A stretch of 32,661 bases of DNA. It comes from Firmicutes bacterium HGW-Firmicutes-3 (GTDB lineage: Bacteria; Bacillota; Clostridia; Lachnospirales; Vallitaleaceae). This document shows, in pieces, positions 17,278 to 25,810 of the stretch. Within the stretch, counting starts at the first letter, position 1; each line of letters begins with the position of its first letter. Below the pieces are notes generated by a model. That model saw only the letters and a program-made list of their open reading frames with translations. It made no database searches and was not told the origin of the DNA. Made by a program: the position numbers and the translations under genes. The stretch is from NCBI GenBank assembly GCA_002841435.1, contig PGZS01000009.1, forward strand, positions 1 through 32,661, in the 5' to 3' direction.

Positions 17278-18234
17278 TTATTGCCAACCTGTCGTTCCAT
17301 ATTCATCAACATTATAAACATCAATAAATATGATATCTACAAATATTTCCTTTTTCACCTCTTTACCTGCTAAGATATCATAAGCAACCTGAGCTGCTGT
17401 CATTCCAATAGTCATTGGTGATTGCGCTGCTGTGGCGGTCATCTTTCTATCTTTAATCATTTGCTTTGCTTCCGGAGCGCCATCTATGCCATAAACAAGA
17501 ACCTTTTCTTCACTTTTTACTGCTTGAAGTGCAGCTATTGCTCCCATTGCTGTTGGATCATTCAGTGCCATGACAACGTTTATTTCTGGATTTACCTGTA
17601 TAATGTTTTGCATAACAGACATTGCTTGTTCTAATTGTCCTTCTGATGATTCTCTGGCAACGATTTCATAATTGTCCATACCTGCTATCGTATCAATAAA
17701 CCCTTGAGTCCTGTCAATAGCTGATTTAGCTGTTGGATGTTCTAAGATTACAATTTTAGCTTTGTTTAACTTTCTCATCATGTCATTCGCACATATGACA
17801 CCGGCATTATAATTATCTGATGCAATAATTGATGCAACAAGTTCTGTGTCATATACAGGTGCATCTACATTGATTATAGGAATACCGGCTTTTTCTGCTG
17901 CTTCAAGTGCAGGTCGGATGTCTTTCCAGTCCACTGGGGTTACAAAGATAGCATCTACACCTTGTGAAATAAGATCCTCTATTTGACTAATCTGCTTGTC
18001 AGGATCTAGTGCAGGATCTAGTGCTATAAGCTTATCACCATTCGCTTCTACGACATCTTTTATGCCCTTATTAAGTAAAACAAAGAAAGGATTGTTCAAA
18101 GTCATATAAGTCGCTCCAAACTTATAGGATGCTTTTAATTGAGTTGTGTCATTGTTCTTTTCCTCATTGCCACATCCAAAAAACACACCTACAACCATTG
18201 ATAATACTAGTAATATTACTAATACTTTTTTCAT
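17278..18234 (-). CDS. RbsB-like sugar-binding lipoprotein without a transporter of its own
   Basis: A 318-aa lipoprotein with signal ending VGVFFGC (Cys at about 21) and a type I periplasmic-binding fold of the ribose/CUT2 class. Visible are FGATYMTLNNPFF, ISQIEDLISQGVDAIFVTPVD and VMALNDPTAMGAIAAL, then VYGIDGAPEAK. GGAGGGG lies 5 bases before the ATG. It is the third cistron after a sensor kinase and an anchored binding protein (18-base gap). No ATPase or permease follows, so it either feeds the GguAB-like transporter upstream or serves as a sensory ligand carrier. The exact sugar is unknown. Confidence 0.88.
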   Translation of the reverse strand: MKKVLVILLVLSMVVGVFFGCGNEEKNNDTTQLKASYKFGATYMTLNNPFFVLLNKGIKDVVEANGDKLIALDPALDPDKQISQIEDLISQGVDAIFVTPVDWKDIRPALEAAEKAGIPIINVDAPVYDTELVASIIASDNYNAGVICANDMMRKLNKAKIVILEHPTAKSAIDRTQGFIDTIAGMDNYEIVARESSEGQLEQAMSVMQNIIQVNPEINVVMALNDPTAMGAIAALQAVKSEEKVLVYGIDGAPEAKQMIKDRKMTATAAQSPMTIGMTAAQVAYDILAGKEVKKEIFVDIIFIDVYNVDEYGTTGWQ

Positions 18235-18252
18235 TTCTTCCCCTCCAAGTTA

Positions 18253-19548
18253 TTAATTCTCACTCTTTAGTATGTTGTCAGCTTCTTCTCTAACACTGCG
18301 CATAATCTCTTGCATTGATTTATCGTCCATAATGTTCACTTTGATTCTTATATCCATAGACTCAATGAGCTTCTGATATTTTCTAAAGGTTGGTTCAATT
18401 ACCGATTGGTCAATAACCAACTCTAAAAACGCCGCGTCTAAAACATTACTAAGTACGTCATCTTGGGCACAAGCCTTATTCGTTACAGAAATCTTAGTAG
18501 GTAATGTATATGTATAATCCCATACCATTTGTTGCACTGCGTCATCATTACTCATGAACTTAATGAATTCCCAGGCTAAATCCTTATTCTTAGACCTACT
18601 ACTCATTCCCCATTGTACCGTATAAAGTTTTCCGATACTGGCGTCATGCTCCACGCCCGGAAAAGATATGGGTTCCCAAATGAAGTCTGAGTATTTTTTC
18701 ACTTTATAGGGATAGGGTTTATATGCTCTAAACTCAGCCAATGAAAACGTTTTAAACCCAACCAGTCCTTGGTCAAATGCATAAGGTGGTACGATTTGCC
18801 CACTGTTTTGTGTATATAATTCTTTTGAGACCTCAATTGCTTTCCTAAGCTTATCTTCATCATACACATCAATAGCCTTATCCCCAGCCTCAAAGGTTCC
18901 TTTAGCTGCGTAATATGTATTCTCCCATCCATAACCTACCACGCCAAACTGGTCATTAATGCCATCTTGATTTGTATCCTTTGTTAATTCTTCACACATT
19001 CTTAGAAATTCATCAAGTGTCCAGTCCATATCAGGTACCGTCAAGTTGTTTTCTTTTAACAGGGTTTCATTTACAATCATAAATGTAGGCACAATTTGAA
19101 AAGGCATGGCATATTGGTAGCCATCATAGATTCCGGCCTCAATCCCCTTTTTGTAAAAGGCCTCGGGATGAAAGGCAGGATCGTTTTTTATGTACTTATC
19201 CAAAGGCTCTAACATACCGATTGAAGATAAGGTGTCAAAGTCTTCTCCCAGTACAATAAACACATCCGGTTCATCGCCGTTTAATATTTTTTGTGCCAAC
19301 CACTCTGAATAATCCTCCATTAAGGTACCACTTCGATACTCAATGATCACGCCCGGATTTTCTTTTTCAAAAAGCTTAATAGCTTCGTCATAAATTCGAT
19401 ATACATCAATTTGAGGAACGCCCCATTCGTTTCCTGAATAAATACCTATTTGAACAACTGTTTTCTTATCGGATTTCAAGCTCTGAACCATAAAAATGCA
19501 TGCTATTATCAAGGCGATCACAACTAAGGCTATCACACTTTTTTTCAC
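18253..19548 (-). CDS. Membrane-anchored family 1 extracellular solute-binding protein
   Basis: A 431-aa protein of the maltose/multi-sugar binding class (SBP family 1) with WLAQKILNGDEPDVFIVLG, MPFQIVPTFMIVN and DLAWEFIKFMSNDDAVQQMVW. The N-terminus has one hydrophobic helix (about 4-24). An IIAC within it resembles a lipobox, but the residues after it are hydrophobic, so an uncleaved anchor seems as likely. I prefer the GTG at 19546-19548 because AGGAG lies just before it; an ATG at 19578 overlaps the kinase stop. It sits directly behind a histidine kinase with no CUT1 permease nearby, so it probably works in sensing. It is of a different superfamily from the neighbouring RbsB-like protein. 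Confidence 0.85.
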   Translation of the reverse strand: MKKSVIALVVIALIIACIFMVQSLKSDKKTVVQIGIYSGNEWGVPQIDVYRIYDEAIKLFEKENPGVIIEYRSGTLMEDYSEWLAQKILNGDEPDVFIVLGEDFDTLSSIGMLEPLDKYIKNDPAFHPEAFYKKGIEAGIYDGYQYAMPFQIVPTFMIVNETLLKENNLTVPDMDWTLDEFLRMCEELTKDTNQDGINDQFGVVGYGWENTYYAAKGTFEAGDKAIDVYDEDKLRKAIEVSKELYTQNSGQIVPPYAFDQGLVGFKTFSLAEFRAYKPYPYKVKKYSDFIWEPISFPGVEHDASIGKLYTVQWGMSSRSKNKDLAWEFIKFMSNDDAVQQMVWDYTYTLPTKISVTNKACAQDDVLSNVLDAAFLELVIDQSVIEPTFRKYQKLIESMDIRIKVNIMDDKSMQEIMRSVREEADNILKSEN

Positions 19549-19570
19549 ATTTTCTCCTGATTTGCTTTTA

Positions 19571-20904
19571 TTAATCATACGCAGACCCCCATCTTATTGG
19601 GATTCCAACATTTATTGTAAAACCCTCTCCAGGATTCGTTTCATACTTAATCGTTCCATTTAACATGGCAATTCTTTCTCTAATGTGCGTTAATCCAAAC
19701 CCTTCTTCAACATTTACACTGCCTTTTCCATTATCTGCAACCCTCACATTCACTACATGTTGGTAAAAATCAATTTGTAAATCAATGTGACTTGCCTTCC
19801 CATGTCGAATTGCATTCGTAATAGACTCCTGAATAATTCGGTAAACCGTCTGTTCTTCATCTTCTTTAAGTCTAAGGATAGCCCCACTAATCTCCATATC
19901 AATTTTTACAGGTGTACATTCATTGATATCATTCACCATAACTGTAATCGCAGGAATAAGCTCAGATTTTGAAATCGTATCTACTTTTAATTCTCGAACA
20001 GAGCGTCGCACCTCATCCAAGCCCTTTCTAGAGAGATCCAGTATTTTACCTAATTGTGTTTTTGCAACTTCCGGCTCAAATCTGATAATTGAAACACAAG
20101 CTTCTAAACCAGTTGTGATACTCGTCAACGAATGTCCTAATATATCATGTATTTCCCTTGCAAGCCGATTTCGTTCCTTCATTTTCGCATTCTCTTCCAT
20201 GGTTTGGGCAAAATCTTCAAGTTGCATATTCGCAATCTTAAGCTCAGATGCTGTTCTCTTAACTTAGTATTTAATGAACTAATGGCTACATTTTCATTAA
20301 TCTTGTTTTGAAGCAAAACATAGAGGAAGCCTATAAACCCAATTTCATTAATGGAGGTCAACAGATTCTTGCCTACCAACATGAAGATTTTTACTTCTTC
20401 TGAATTATAATCCACATATTCAGTAAGTGACAGCATAGCAAGCCGGTTGGACCAAATATCATAATCTAACAAGATGAACGAGATAAGAGCAAAGATGAGC
20501 ATCCACACCCTAAAATGGGGTTCTTTAGCATAAGTAATTATATTCATCATCAAAAGGAGAACTATGCCTCGGTAACTGAAATTCATATAATAAACAATCA
20601 TAAAGCACAACCAAAAATCAACCAATAAAAGAAACTTCACTCCAAAGAACTTCTTCTTAAGTAAGTAACCTTTTAATATATTTGAAGCACCAAGTGCCAG
20701 CATATACACCATAGCAAGCACTGCAATTTTTTGTGGAATAATAGGTAAATACTGTACCCGTTCAAGAAATTCTCTTGCTAAAAAACCATCAAATATCTTT
20801 GTCGTTGTTGATGAAATGATAAAAGAGAAAAAAAGAATAACAACGATATTAACTAAATAAATCATTTTACGTATTATTGAAATTGGTGTTGTCTCAAGCA
20901 TCAT
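19571..20904 (-). pseudogene. NarL-family (HisKA_3) sensor histidine kinase, broken by a frameshift
   Basis: The front frame (to 20179) codes six or seven membrane helices with almost no extracytoplasmic domain. The rear frame (from 20227 and upstream, to 19571) codes a signalling helix, HisKA_3 with phospho-histidine in REIHDILGHSLT, an N-box NAIRHG, G1 DNGKG and G2 GFGLTHIRERI. The frames join if one base is added near 20249-20253: KLREQ then SELKIANMQLEDF. So a single-base loss is the likely cause. AGGGG before ATG 20902-20904 gives the start. The intact protein would be about 445 aa. The kinase lacks a regulator beside it; the LuxR-type regulator at 27780-28436 is the nearest fitting partner. 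Without repair, two separate polypeptides could be made. Confidence 0.82.
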
Positions 20905-20935
20905 ATTCACCCCTAACTTATATATTCTCCATTCT

Positions 20936-20964
20936 AGAATATCTGATTATCCCTACTCAGACAA
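20936..20964 (-). promoter_or_regulatory. Possible promoter for the kinase/binding-protein operon
   Basis: TTGTCT and TATTCT on the minus strand are 17 bases apart, about 32 bases before the kinase ATG. Each box matches consensus at four of six positions. Confidence 0.4.
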
Positions 20965-20988
20965 CTATTATTGTAGATAAATTCTATT

Positions 20989-21032
20989 TTAATAGCTTAA
21001 CTTCTCCATAAATGGGAAAGTTAAGCTATTAA
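20989..21032. terminator. Hairpin after the chemoreceptor gene
   Basis: A perfect 15-bp stem (TTAATAGCTTAACTT and its complement) with a 14-base loop lies 120 bases beyond the chemoreceptor stop and before the kinase promoter. It probably separates the two transcription units, although the T run is weak. Confidence 0.6.
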
Positions 21033-21151
21033 CCACTCTTGATCGTCCGATACCTCATTATAGCATACCATGTTAAGGTTATACTTTATAAGCTGTATTG
21101 ATACAGAACTATTTATTTGAAATTCATGCTTTAAGATGTTGATGGATTACC

Positions 21152-23215
21152 TTATTTGTCTTGAATATTAAATTGTTCCATTTGTTGTCTTAAAATGGTA
21201 ATAACATTGTTAAGTTCTGAAGAGACATTAACAAGTTGCTCTACGGTAACTAATTGTTCTTGACCGTTTTCTAGTACCTGCTCTATTGAAGCTGCTGATT
21301 CTTCTGCTATGGCCACAATACTTGTAATGGAATTTGTCGCATTGATTTGAACATGGTCCAGTCCGTTTAATAAATCATATACAAGATTAACTTCATGCAT
21401 GATGGTATCCATATTTGCAATAATTTCTTTAAAAATAACACCGGTATTGGTAACGGCTTTTTCTTGTTTTGTATAAATTGTACTACCCTCTTGAATCATC
21501 TTTTGTGTCATCGTAATTGCTTCATTAATATCACTGATGATGTGCGAAATGCTTTTAGCGGCATCTTTAGATTGTACGGCTAATTTTCTAACTTCATCTG
21601 CAACGACAGCAAATCCTTTACCGGATTCTCCGGCACGTGCTGCTTCTATGGCTGCATTTAAGGATAGCAAATTGGTCTGTTCACTGATACCATCAATCAT
21701 GCCGATTATACCTGATATCTCATCAAACCTTCCTACCAGCTTAGACATATCATTCTCAATTTTCCTTGATAATTCCATTGTATCTTTTGTACTTAAATTC
21801 AACGTGTCTAAAGTACTTTTTGCATTTTCACTTGCGTCTTTGGTACTATTGGTCGCTTTTACAACATATGTGAAGTGTTCTTCTGTTGCATTAAATTGAT
21901 TCACCAAATCCTGTACGACGAGTGCAGCGTTTTCAGCATCTTTTGCTTGTTCAGAAGCACCATCTGCAACGGATTCAACGGCTTGCATTACTTCTTTAGA
22001 CGATAGCGCAGAAACTTCAGAAATTGTACTGAGTTCGCTTGAGTTAACTGAGACTCGCTCAACAACCGTGCCTACTTCTTCAATCAAGTTCCTCATATTA
22101 GCCATCATATGATTGAAGCTTTGAGAAAGCTGCCCAATCTCATGTTTACCTGTATATTTGGATTGAACAGTTAAATCCCCTTGTTCAACTAATTTCATTT
22201 TTTTACGTATGTAATCGATTGGCTTTGATATTGAGATTGCAATGAAAATTCCAATTAATACTGCAATAATCATAAATAATATGGTTAGAATCAGAGCCAC
22301 ATCTTTAAGGCGTGAAATATCACTTAGAATAGCACTTGTTGGAATTTTAAGTACATATACCCAACCATTATTAAGTATACTAAATAGAATCATAGATTCA
22401 TTTTCAATACCGGTTGTTGTCGTATATGAGCCAACAGTTTCATTGGAATCTGTTTTGATTTTTTGAATTAACTCATTATTAAAATCCGTGTTTTTCATGT
22501 CTCCATTATCTCTTGCGACCATGATGACTTGTCCTGATAAATCTAATAAAGAAGATTCATCCATATTGTTAAAATCACTAATTTTTAAATCATTTAATAA
22601 TAAATCTTTCCTCACTACTATAACCATAGTCCCTATTGATTCATCTGAATTTATTTTTTTAATGTTACGCATCAGAAACAAATCATTTGTACCATATAGA
22701 TCATGAAACCATACAGGGTTTTCACCTGCTTCAGTTATCTTTTTCTTTTCCTGGGAATCTGCAAAAGTTTTGTACAAATCCTTTTGATTACCTGTTACGC
22801 TTCCGATGATTTCGTCCTCTTTAATAAAGAATATATTAACGATTAAAGAATTTGTAAATAACATGGATTCAACCTTTTTTGATATATTTTGCTGTCGGTC
22901 ATTCATCATATAGAAATCATTATCATAATCTCTCAGTCCTTTTCCAAGGACTCTATTCATATCAATATCTACGAGAATCATTTTTGAATTATCTTCAATA
23001 CTGAGAAGCTTATTATTAAAAATATTCGTCACCTTATTTACATAGGCTGTATTTGAACTGTTAACTTTGTCCATTAATGAAGAGCTTGCCTGACTGGTTA
23101 GGATAATAACAATAATGATAATTGGCAATACAGCAATCAAGATATGTGACAAAATCAATTTTGCTTTAATTGAAAGCAACTGACTTCTATTTTTATTTTT
23201 TTTATTAAATAGCAC
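21152..23215 (-). CDS. Methyl-accepting chemotaxis protein with Cache-type sensor
   Basis: A 687-aa transmembrane chemoreceptor that signals through CheA/CheW to the flagellar motor. It has TM1 (about 20-41), a large extracytoplasmic domain of dCache type (about 45-300), TM2 (about 308-330), HAMP beginning SISKPIDYIRKKM, and a cytoplasmic coiled coil with the kinase-contacting tip EQTNLLSLNAAIEAARAGE and ADEVRKLAVQSKDAAKSI. It starts at GTG 23213-23215 with AGGAGG 7 bases before it. It follows the ChvE-like binding protein gene, so it may respond to that loaded protein, as ChvE-type proteins do with chemoreceptors elsewhere, or bind a ligand directly. No C-terminal CheR-binding pentapeptide is seen. 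Confidence 0.93.
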   Translation of the reverse strand: MLFNKKNKNRSQLLSIKAKLILSHILIAVLPIIIIVIILTSQASSSLMDKVNSSNTAYVNKVTNIFNNKLLSIEDNSKMILVDIDMNRVLGKGLRDYDNDFYMMNDRQQNISKKVESMLFTNSLIVNIFFIKEDEIIGSVTGNQKDLYKTFADSQEKKKITEAGENPVWFHDLYGTNDLFLMRNIKKINSDESIGTMVIVVRKDLLLNDLKISDFNNMDESSLLDLSGQVIMVARDNGDMKNTDFNNELIQKIKTDSNETVGSYTTTTGIENESMILFSILNNGWVYVLKIPTSAILSDISRLKDVALILTILFMIIAVLIGIFIAISISKPIDYIRKKMKLVEQGDLTVQSKYTGKHEIGQLSQSFNHMMANMRNLIEEVGTVVERVSVNSSELSTISEVSALSSKEVMQAVESVADGASEQAKDAENAALVVQDLVNQFNATEEHFTYVVKATNSTKDASENAKSTLDTLNLSTKDTMELSRKIENDMSKLVGRFDEISGIIGMIDGISEQTNLLSLNAAIEAARAGESGKGFAVVADEVRKLAVQSKDAAKSISHIISDINEAITMTQKMIQEGSTIYTKQEKAVTNTGVIFKEIIANMDTIMHEVNLVYDLLNGLDHVQINATNSITSIVAIAEESAASIEQVLENGQEQLVTVEQLVNVSSELNNVITILRQQMEQFNIQDK

Positions 23216-23265
23216 TGTTTGCCTCCTAAATAAAATGCTTAAAGGTAATAAATATACGGATTAAC

Positions 23266-23295
23266 AAAAGTGCCAATAATGATATTGGCACTTTT
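23266..23295 (-). terminator. Hairpin between the ChvE-like gene and the chemoreceptor
   Basis: A perfect 12-bp stem (AAAAGTGCCAAT with its complement) and 6-base loop, reading into CTTTTGTTAAT on the minus strand. It is probably a partial terminator or mRNA 3' stabiliser that sets the binding protein above the downstream gene. Confidence 0.65.
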
Positions 23296-23366
23296 GAAAG
23301 AATTTTTGAGTTATCCCACCGTCGACATGACAGCAATCCGTTTATTTATAAAGTTTCTTGGGGGTC

Positions 23367-24491
23367 CTATTTAAGTAGCTCCATACGACCTGGATCATTT
23401 GCGAATGCTTCTTTAATATTTTCTTTGGTAACGACAAGTGGTGGAAGTGCGTAGATGCCTACTTCTTTCATGCCATTATCAGTTGTTTCATCCGGTGCAG
23501 GCATACCATTTCCAGCTTGTAGCGCTTTGATAATTTCTATTGTTTTACTTACCAATGTATCTGTTGGTTTAGCTATTGTTGAGTATTGTCTGCCTTCCCA
23601 TATCCAAGTAACAGTCTCATTCTCAGCATCAAGACCTGAAGTAATCGGAGTTTCTTGTCCTGCTTGTCCAGATGAAGTAATAACCGCACGTGCTATACCG
23701 TCATTAGGACAAAGAACACCATGGATTTCTTTATCTGAGTAGAAGCCTGATAGGAGTGAATCCATACGAGCTTGTGCTTTAGCATTGTCCCAGTCCAAAG
23801 TAGCCGCTTGAGTAAAGTCTAGTTGACCTGACACAACAACTAAAGTACCGTCGTCGATTTTAGGTTGAAGTACTGTCATAGCACCTTTGAAAAAGTTAGG
23901 CGCGTTAGGGTCAGCAGGGCCACCGCCGAATAACTCGATGTTATAAGGACCTTCGCCTTTTTGAGCTGCAAGTCCGGCTAGTAAAGCTTCACCTTGAAGT
24001 ACGCCTGTTTTGATACTGTCAAATTGCACAACGCCGTCAATAGCTGTTGTGTTCTCGATAAGGCGGTCATATCCGATAATAAAGATGCCAGCCGCAGCAG
24101 CTTCTTCTAGGACACCACCAAGTTGAGAACCGTCGACAGGACCAACAACAATTACTTTAGCGCCATTTTGAACCATAGATTCAATTTGTTGTTGTTGTGT
24201 AGGAACCTTGTTATCCGCATGTTGAACGATTGCCTCAAAACCAGCAGCCTCCAATTTGCTTTTGAACATCTCATCAGCTTCTGCCCAGTTTTGAGTACCA
24301 AGCCAAGGTAGTGCAACACCGATGACTGAGTCTGCAGCAAAGCCAGCTTCCGCTGTAGCAGGTGCCTCTGGTGTTTCACTTGTTTCTGTTTCAGTAGTTT
24401 CTGGCTCAACGCGTTCCGGTGTTTTACCGCAACCTGCCACCATTACCGTGATAAGAGATACCATGATTAATAACGTTAGTAATTTTTTCAT
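23367..24491 (-). CDS. ChvE-like multiple-sugar-binding lipoprotein
   Basis: A 374-aa lipoprotein: signal ending in VMVAGC (Cys at about 20), a Thr/Glu/Pro-rich linker (about 23-47), then the binding domain. VIGVALPWLGTQNWAEADEMF, IVQHADNKVPTQQQQIESMV, GYDRLI, IELFGGGPADPNAPNFFKGAM and GVLCPNDGIARAV are features of the ChvE/xylose-binding group. GGGTGG 7 bases before ATG 24489-24491 gives the start; a longer frame to 24521 has none. The binding protein, permease and ATPase genes are adjacent on one strand, with the binding protein last. The sugar may be glucose, galactose, arabinose or xylose; sequence alone does not say. Confidence 0.9.
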   Translation of the reverse strand: MKKLLTLLIMVSLITVMVAGCGKTPERVEPETTETETSETPEAPATAEAGFAADSVIGVALPWLGTQNWAEADEMFKSKLEAAGFEAIVQHADNKVPTQQQQIESMVQNGAKVIVVGPVDGSQLGGVLEEAAAAGIFIIGYDRLIENTTAIDGVVQFDSIKTGVLQGEALLAGLAAQKGEGPYNIELFGGGPADPNAPNFFKGAMTVLQPKIDDGTLVVVSGQLDFTQAATLDWDNAKAQARMDSLLSGFYSDKEIHGVLCPNDGIARAVITSSGQAGQETPITSGLDAENETVTWIWEGRQYSTIAKPTDTLVSKTIEIIKALQAGNGMPAPDETTDNGMKEVGIYALPPLVVTKENIKEAFANDPGRMELLK

Positions 24492-24590
24492 TTCTATTCC
24501 ACCCTTCTGTTTTAAGTCCATCGACTAATTATGTAATCCCCGCCAACAGTCTACAAAAAACCACTCTTGGCAGAGTTACGTTCCATATGT

Positions 24591-25790
24591 TTACTTACTT
24601 TTGCTAGGAAATAGCCTTCCTATAATGGATTGGCGTCCTTCCTTCTTGTTGAAAACATCAATACCAACAGCCGCAAGTAGTACAAGGCCCTTAATAACTT
24701 GAGTACGATCAGCACCAACACCCATGAGCATCAACCCGGAGTTGAGCACTGTCATCACAAGGCCTCCTACCATCGTTGCAATTATTGTTCCGACACCACC
24801 TGAAACAGCAGCACCTCCTATAAATACCGACGCAATAGCGTCCAATTCCCATCCGATACCATCCGATGGTCCTGCAGCATTTGAGCGTCCTACAAACATA
24901 ATCCCGGCCAAAGCAGCTAGGAAGGACATATTGAGCATGGTCAGGAAATATGTTTTTTGGACATTAACCCCAGACAGTGCTGCAGCGCTTTTATTACCCC
25001 CAACAGCGTATATATGGCGGCCAAATGTGGTCCTTTGGGTAATGGTGTGGTAGATAATGACCAAAACTACAAGAATCACACCCGGTACAGGAAATGATGT
25101 ACCAGGACGTCCGGTACCAAAAATCCATGTTAAGTAACCAATAACAACACTGACCAAGGCAATACGAACCAATATTGGCCATAGTTCCTTTGCTTTTTGG
25201 GACCGATTGTGCTTGTGCAGTTGGGTAAAGGCAAATGCGGCGATTGCTATTATACCAAGTAGTAGCGTCGAGTTGTTCATCCCTGTAAAAGCGGGCCCCC
25301 ACTCGGGCAAATGTCCAGCACCGAACATTTTGAGTTCCCTAGGTGCCGGTACGGATATCGACTTAGAAATCCAAATAACCCCACCACGGAAGATCATCAT
25401 GCCACCCAATGTTGTAATAAAACCCGGAATACCAAGTTTGGCCACCCATAATCCCTGCCAAGCGCCGATTGAGGCACCGACTACAAGGCTAAGAAGTACA
25501 CCAACCCACCATGTCAATCCTAAATCACGTACGGCAATAGCCATGACCATTCCCGAAAAACCGGCTACCGAACCGACGGATAAGTCAATCTGTCCAATTA
25601 CAATGACCATCATCATTCCAAGCGCCAACACCATGACATAGGCATTGCCGGATATCAAGTTCTGAAAATTGGAGGAGGTAATCATTTTTCCGCCTGAAAT
25701 AATATTGAAGATGATGGCAAGTGCTACTAAGGCAAGCACCATAGTGTAATCTTGCAATTTGTCACCTAGTATTTTCTTAATGTATATCAT
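24591..25790 (-). CDS. Multiple-sugar ABC transporter permease, GguB/MmsB/XylH type
   Basis: A 399-aa CUT2 permease with about ten to twelve membrane helices. Family blocks are VMVLALGMMMVIVIGQIDLSVG, GLWVAKLGIPGFITTLGGM and IYAVGGNKSAAALSGVNV, and the ATPase-coupling loop GWELDAIASVFIGGAAVSGG. The extra central segment between helices (about 170-245) makes it longer than RbsC or MglC, as in XylH/GguB. GGGAG stands 8 bases before the ATG and the ATPase gene ends 20 bases upstream. It pairs with the ATPase at 25811 and the binding protein at 23367. Confidence 0.92.
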   Translation of the reverse strand: MIYIKKILGDKLQDYTMVLALVALAIIFNIISGGKMITSSNFQNLISGNAYVMVLALGMMMVIVIGQIDLSVGSVAGFSGMVMAIAVRDLGLTWWVGVLLSLVVGASIGAWQGLWVAKLGIPGFITTLGGMMIFRGGVIWISKSISVPAPRELKMFGAGHLPEWGPAFTGMNNSTLLLGIIAIAAFAFTQLHKHNRSQKAKELWPILVRIALVSVVIGYLTWIFGTGRPGTSFPVPGVILVVLVIIYHTITQRTTFGRHIYAVGGNKSAAALSGVNVQKTYFLTMLNMSFLAALAGIMFVGRSNAAGPSDGIGWELDAIASVFIGGAAVSGGVGTIIATMVGGLVMTVLNSGLMLMGVGADRTQVIKGLVLLAAVGIDVFNKKEGRQSIIGRLFPSKSK

Positions 25791-25810
25791 AATAATTTCT
25801 CCCTATTTCT

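Noticed and set aside
23296-23366. Riboswitch in the leader of the chemoreceptor
   Set aside because: Some GC-rich pairing near GTCGACGGTGGGA, but no known aptamer core was recognised.
24522-24590. Hairpin between permease and ChvE-like genes (GCCAACAGT ... ACTCTTGGC)
   Set aside because: Short stem with a mismatch and large loop, no T run; too weak to call as a terminator.
25207-25641. Plus-strand 144-codon open frame opposite the GguB-like permease
   Set aside because: It lies wholly inside a strongly supported membrane-protein gene, its translation is Pro/Ile/Thr-rich without family features, and it has no ribosome binding site.
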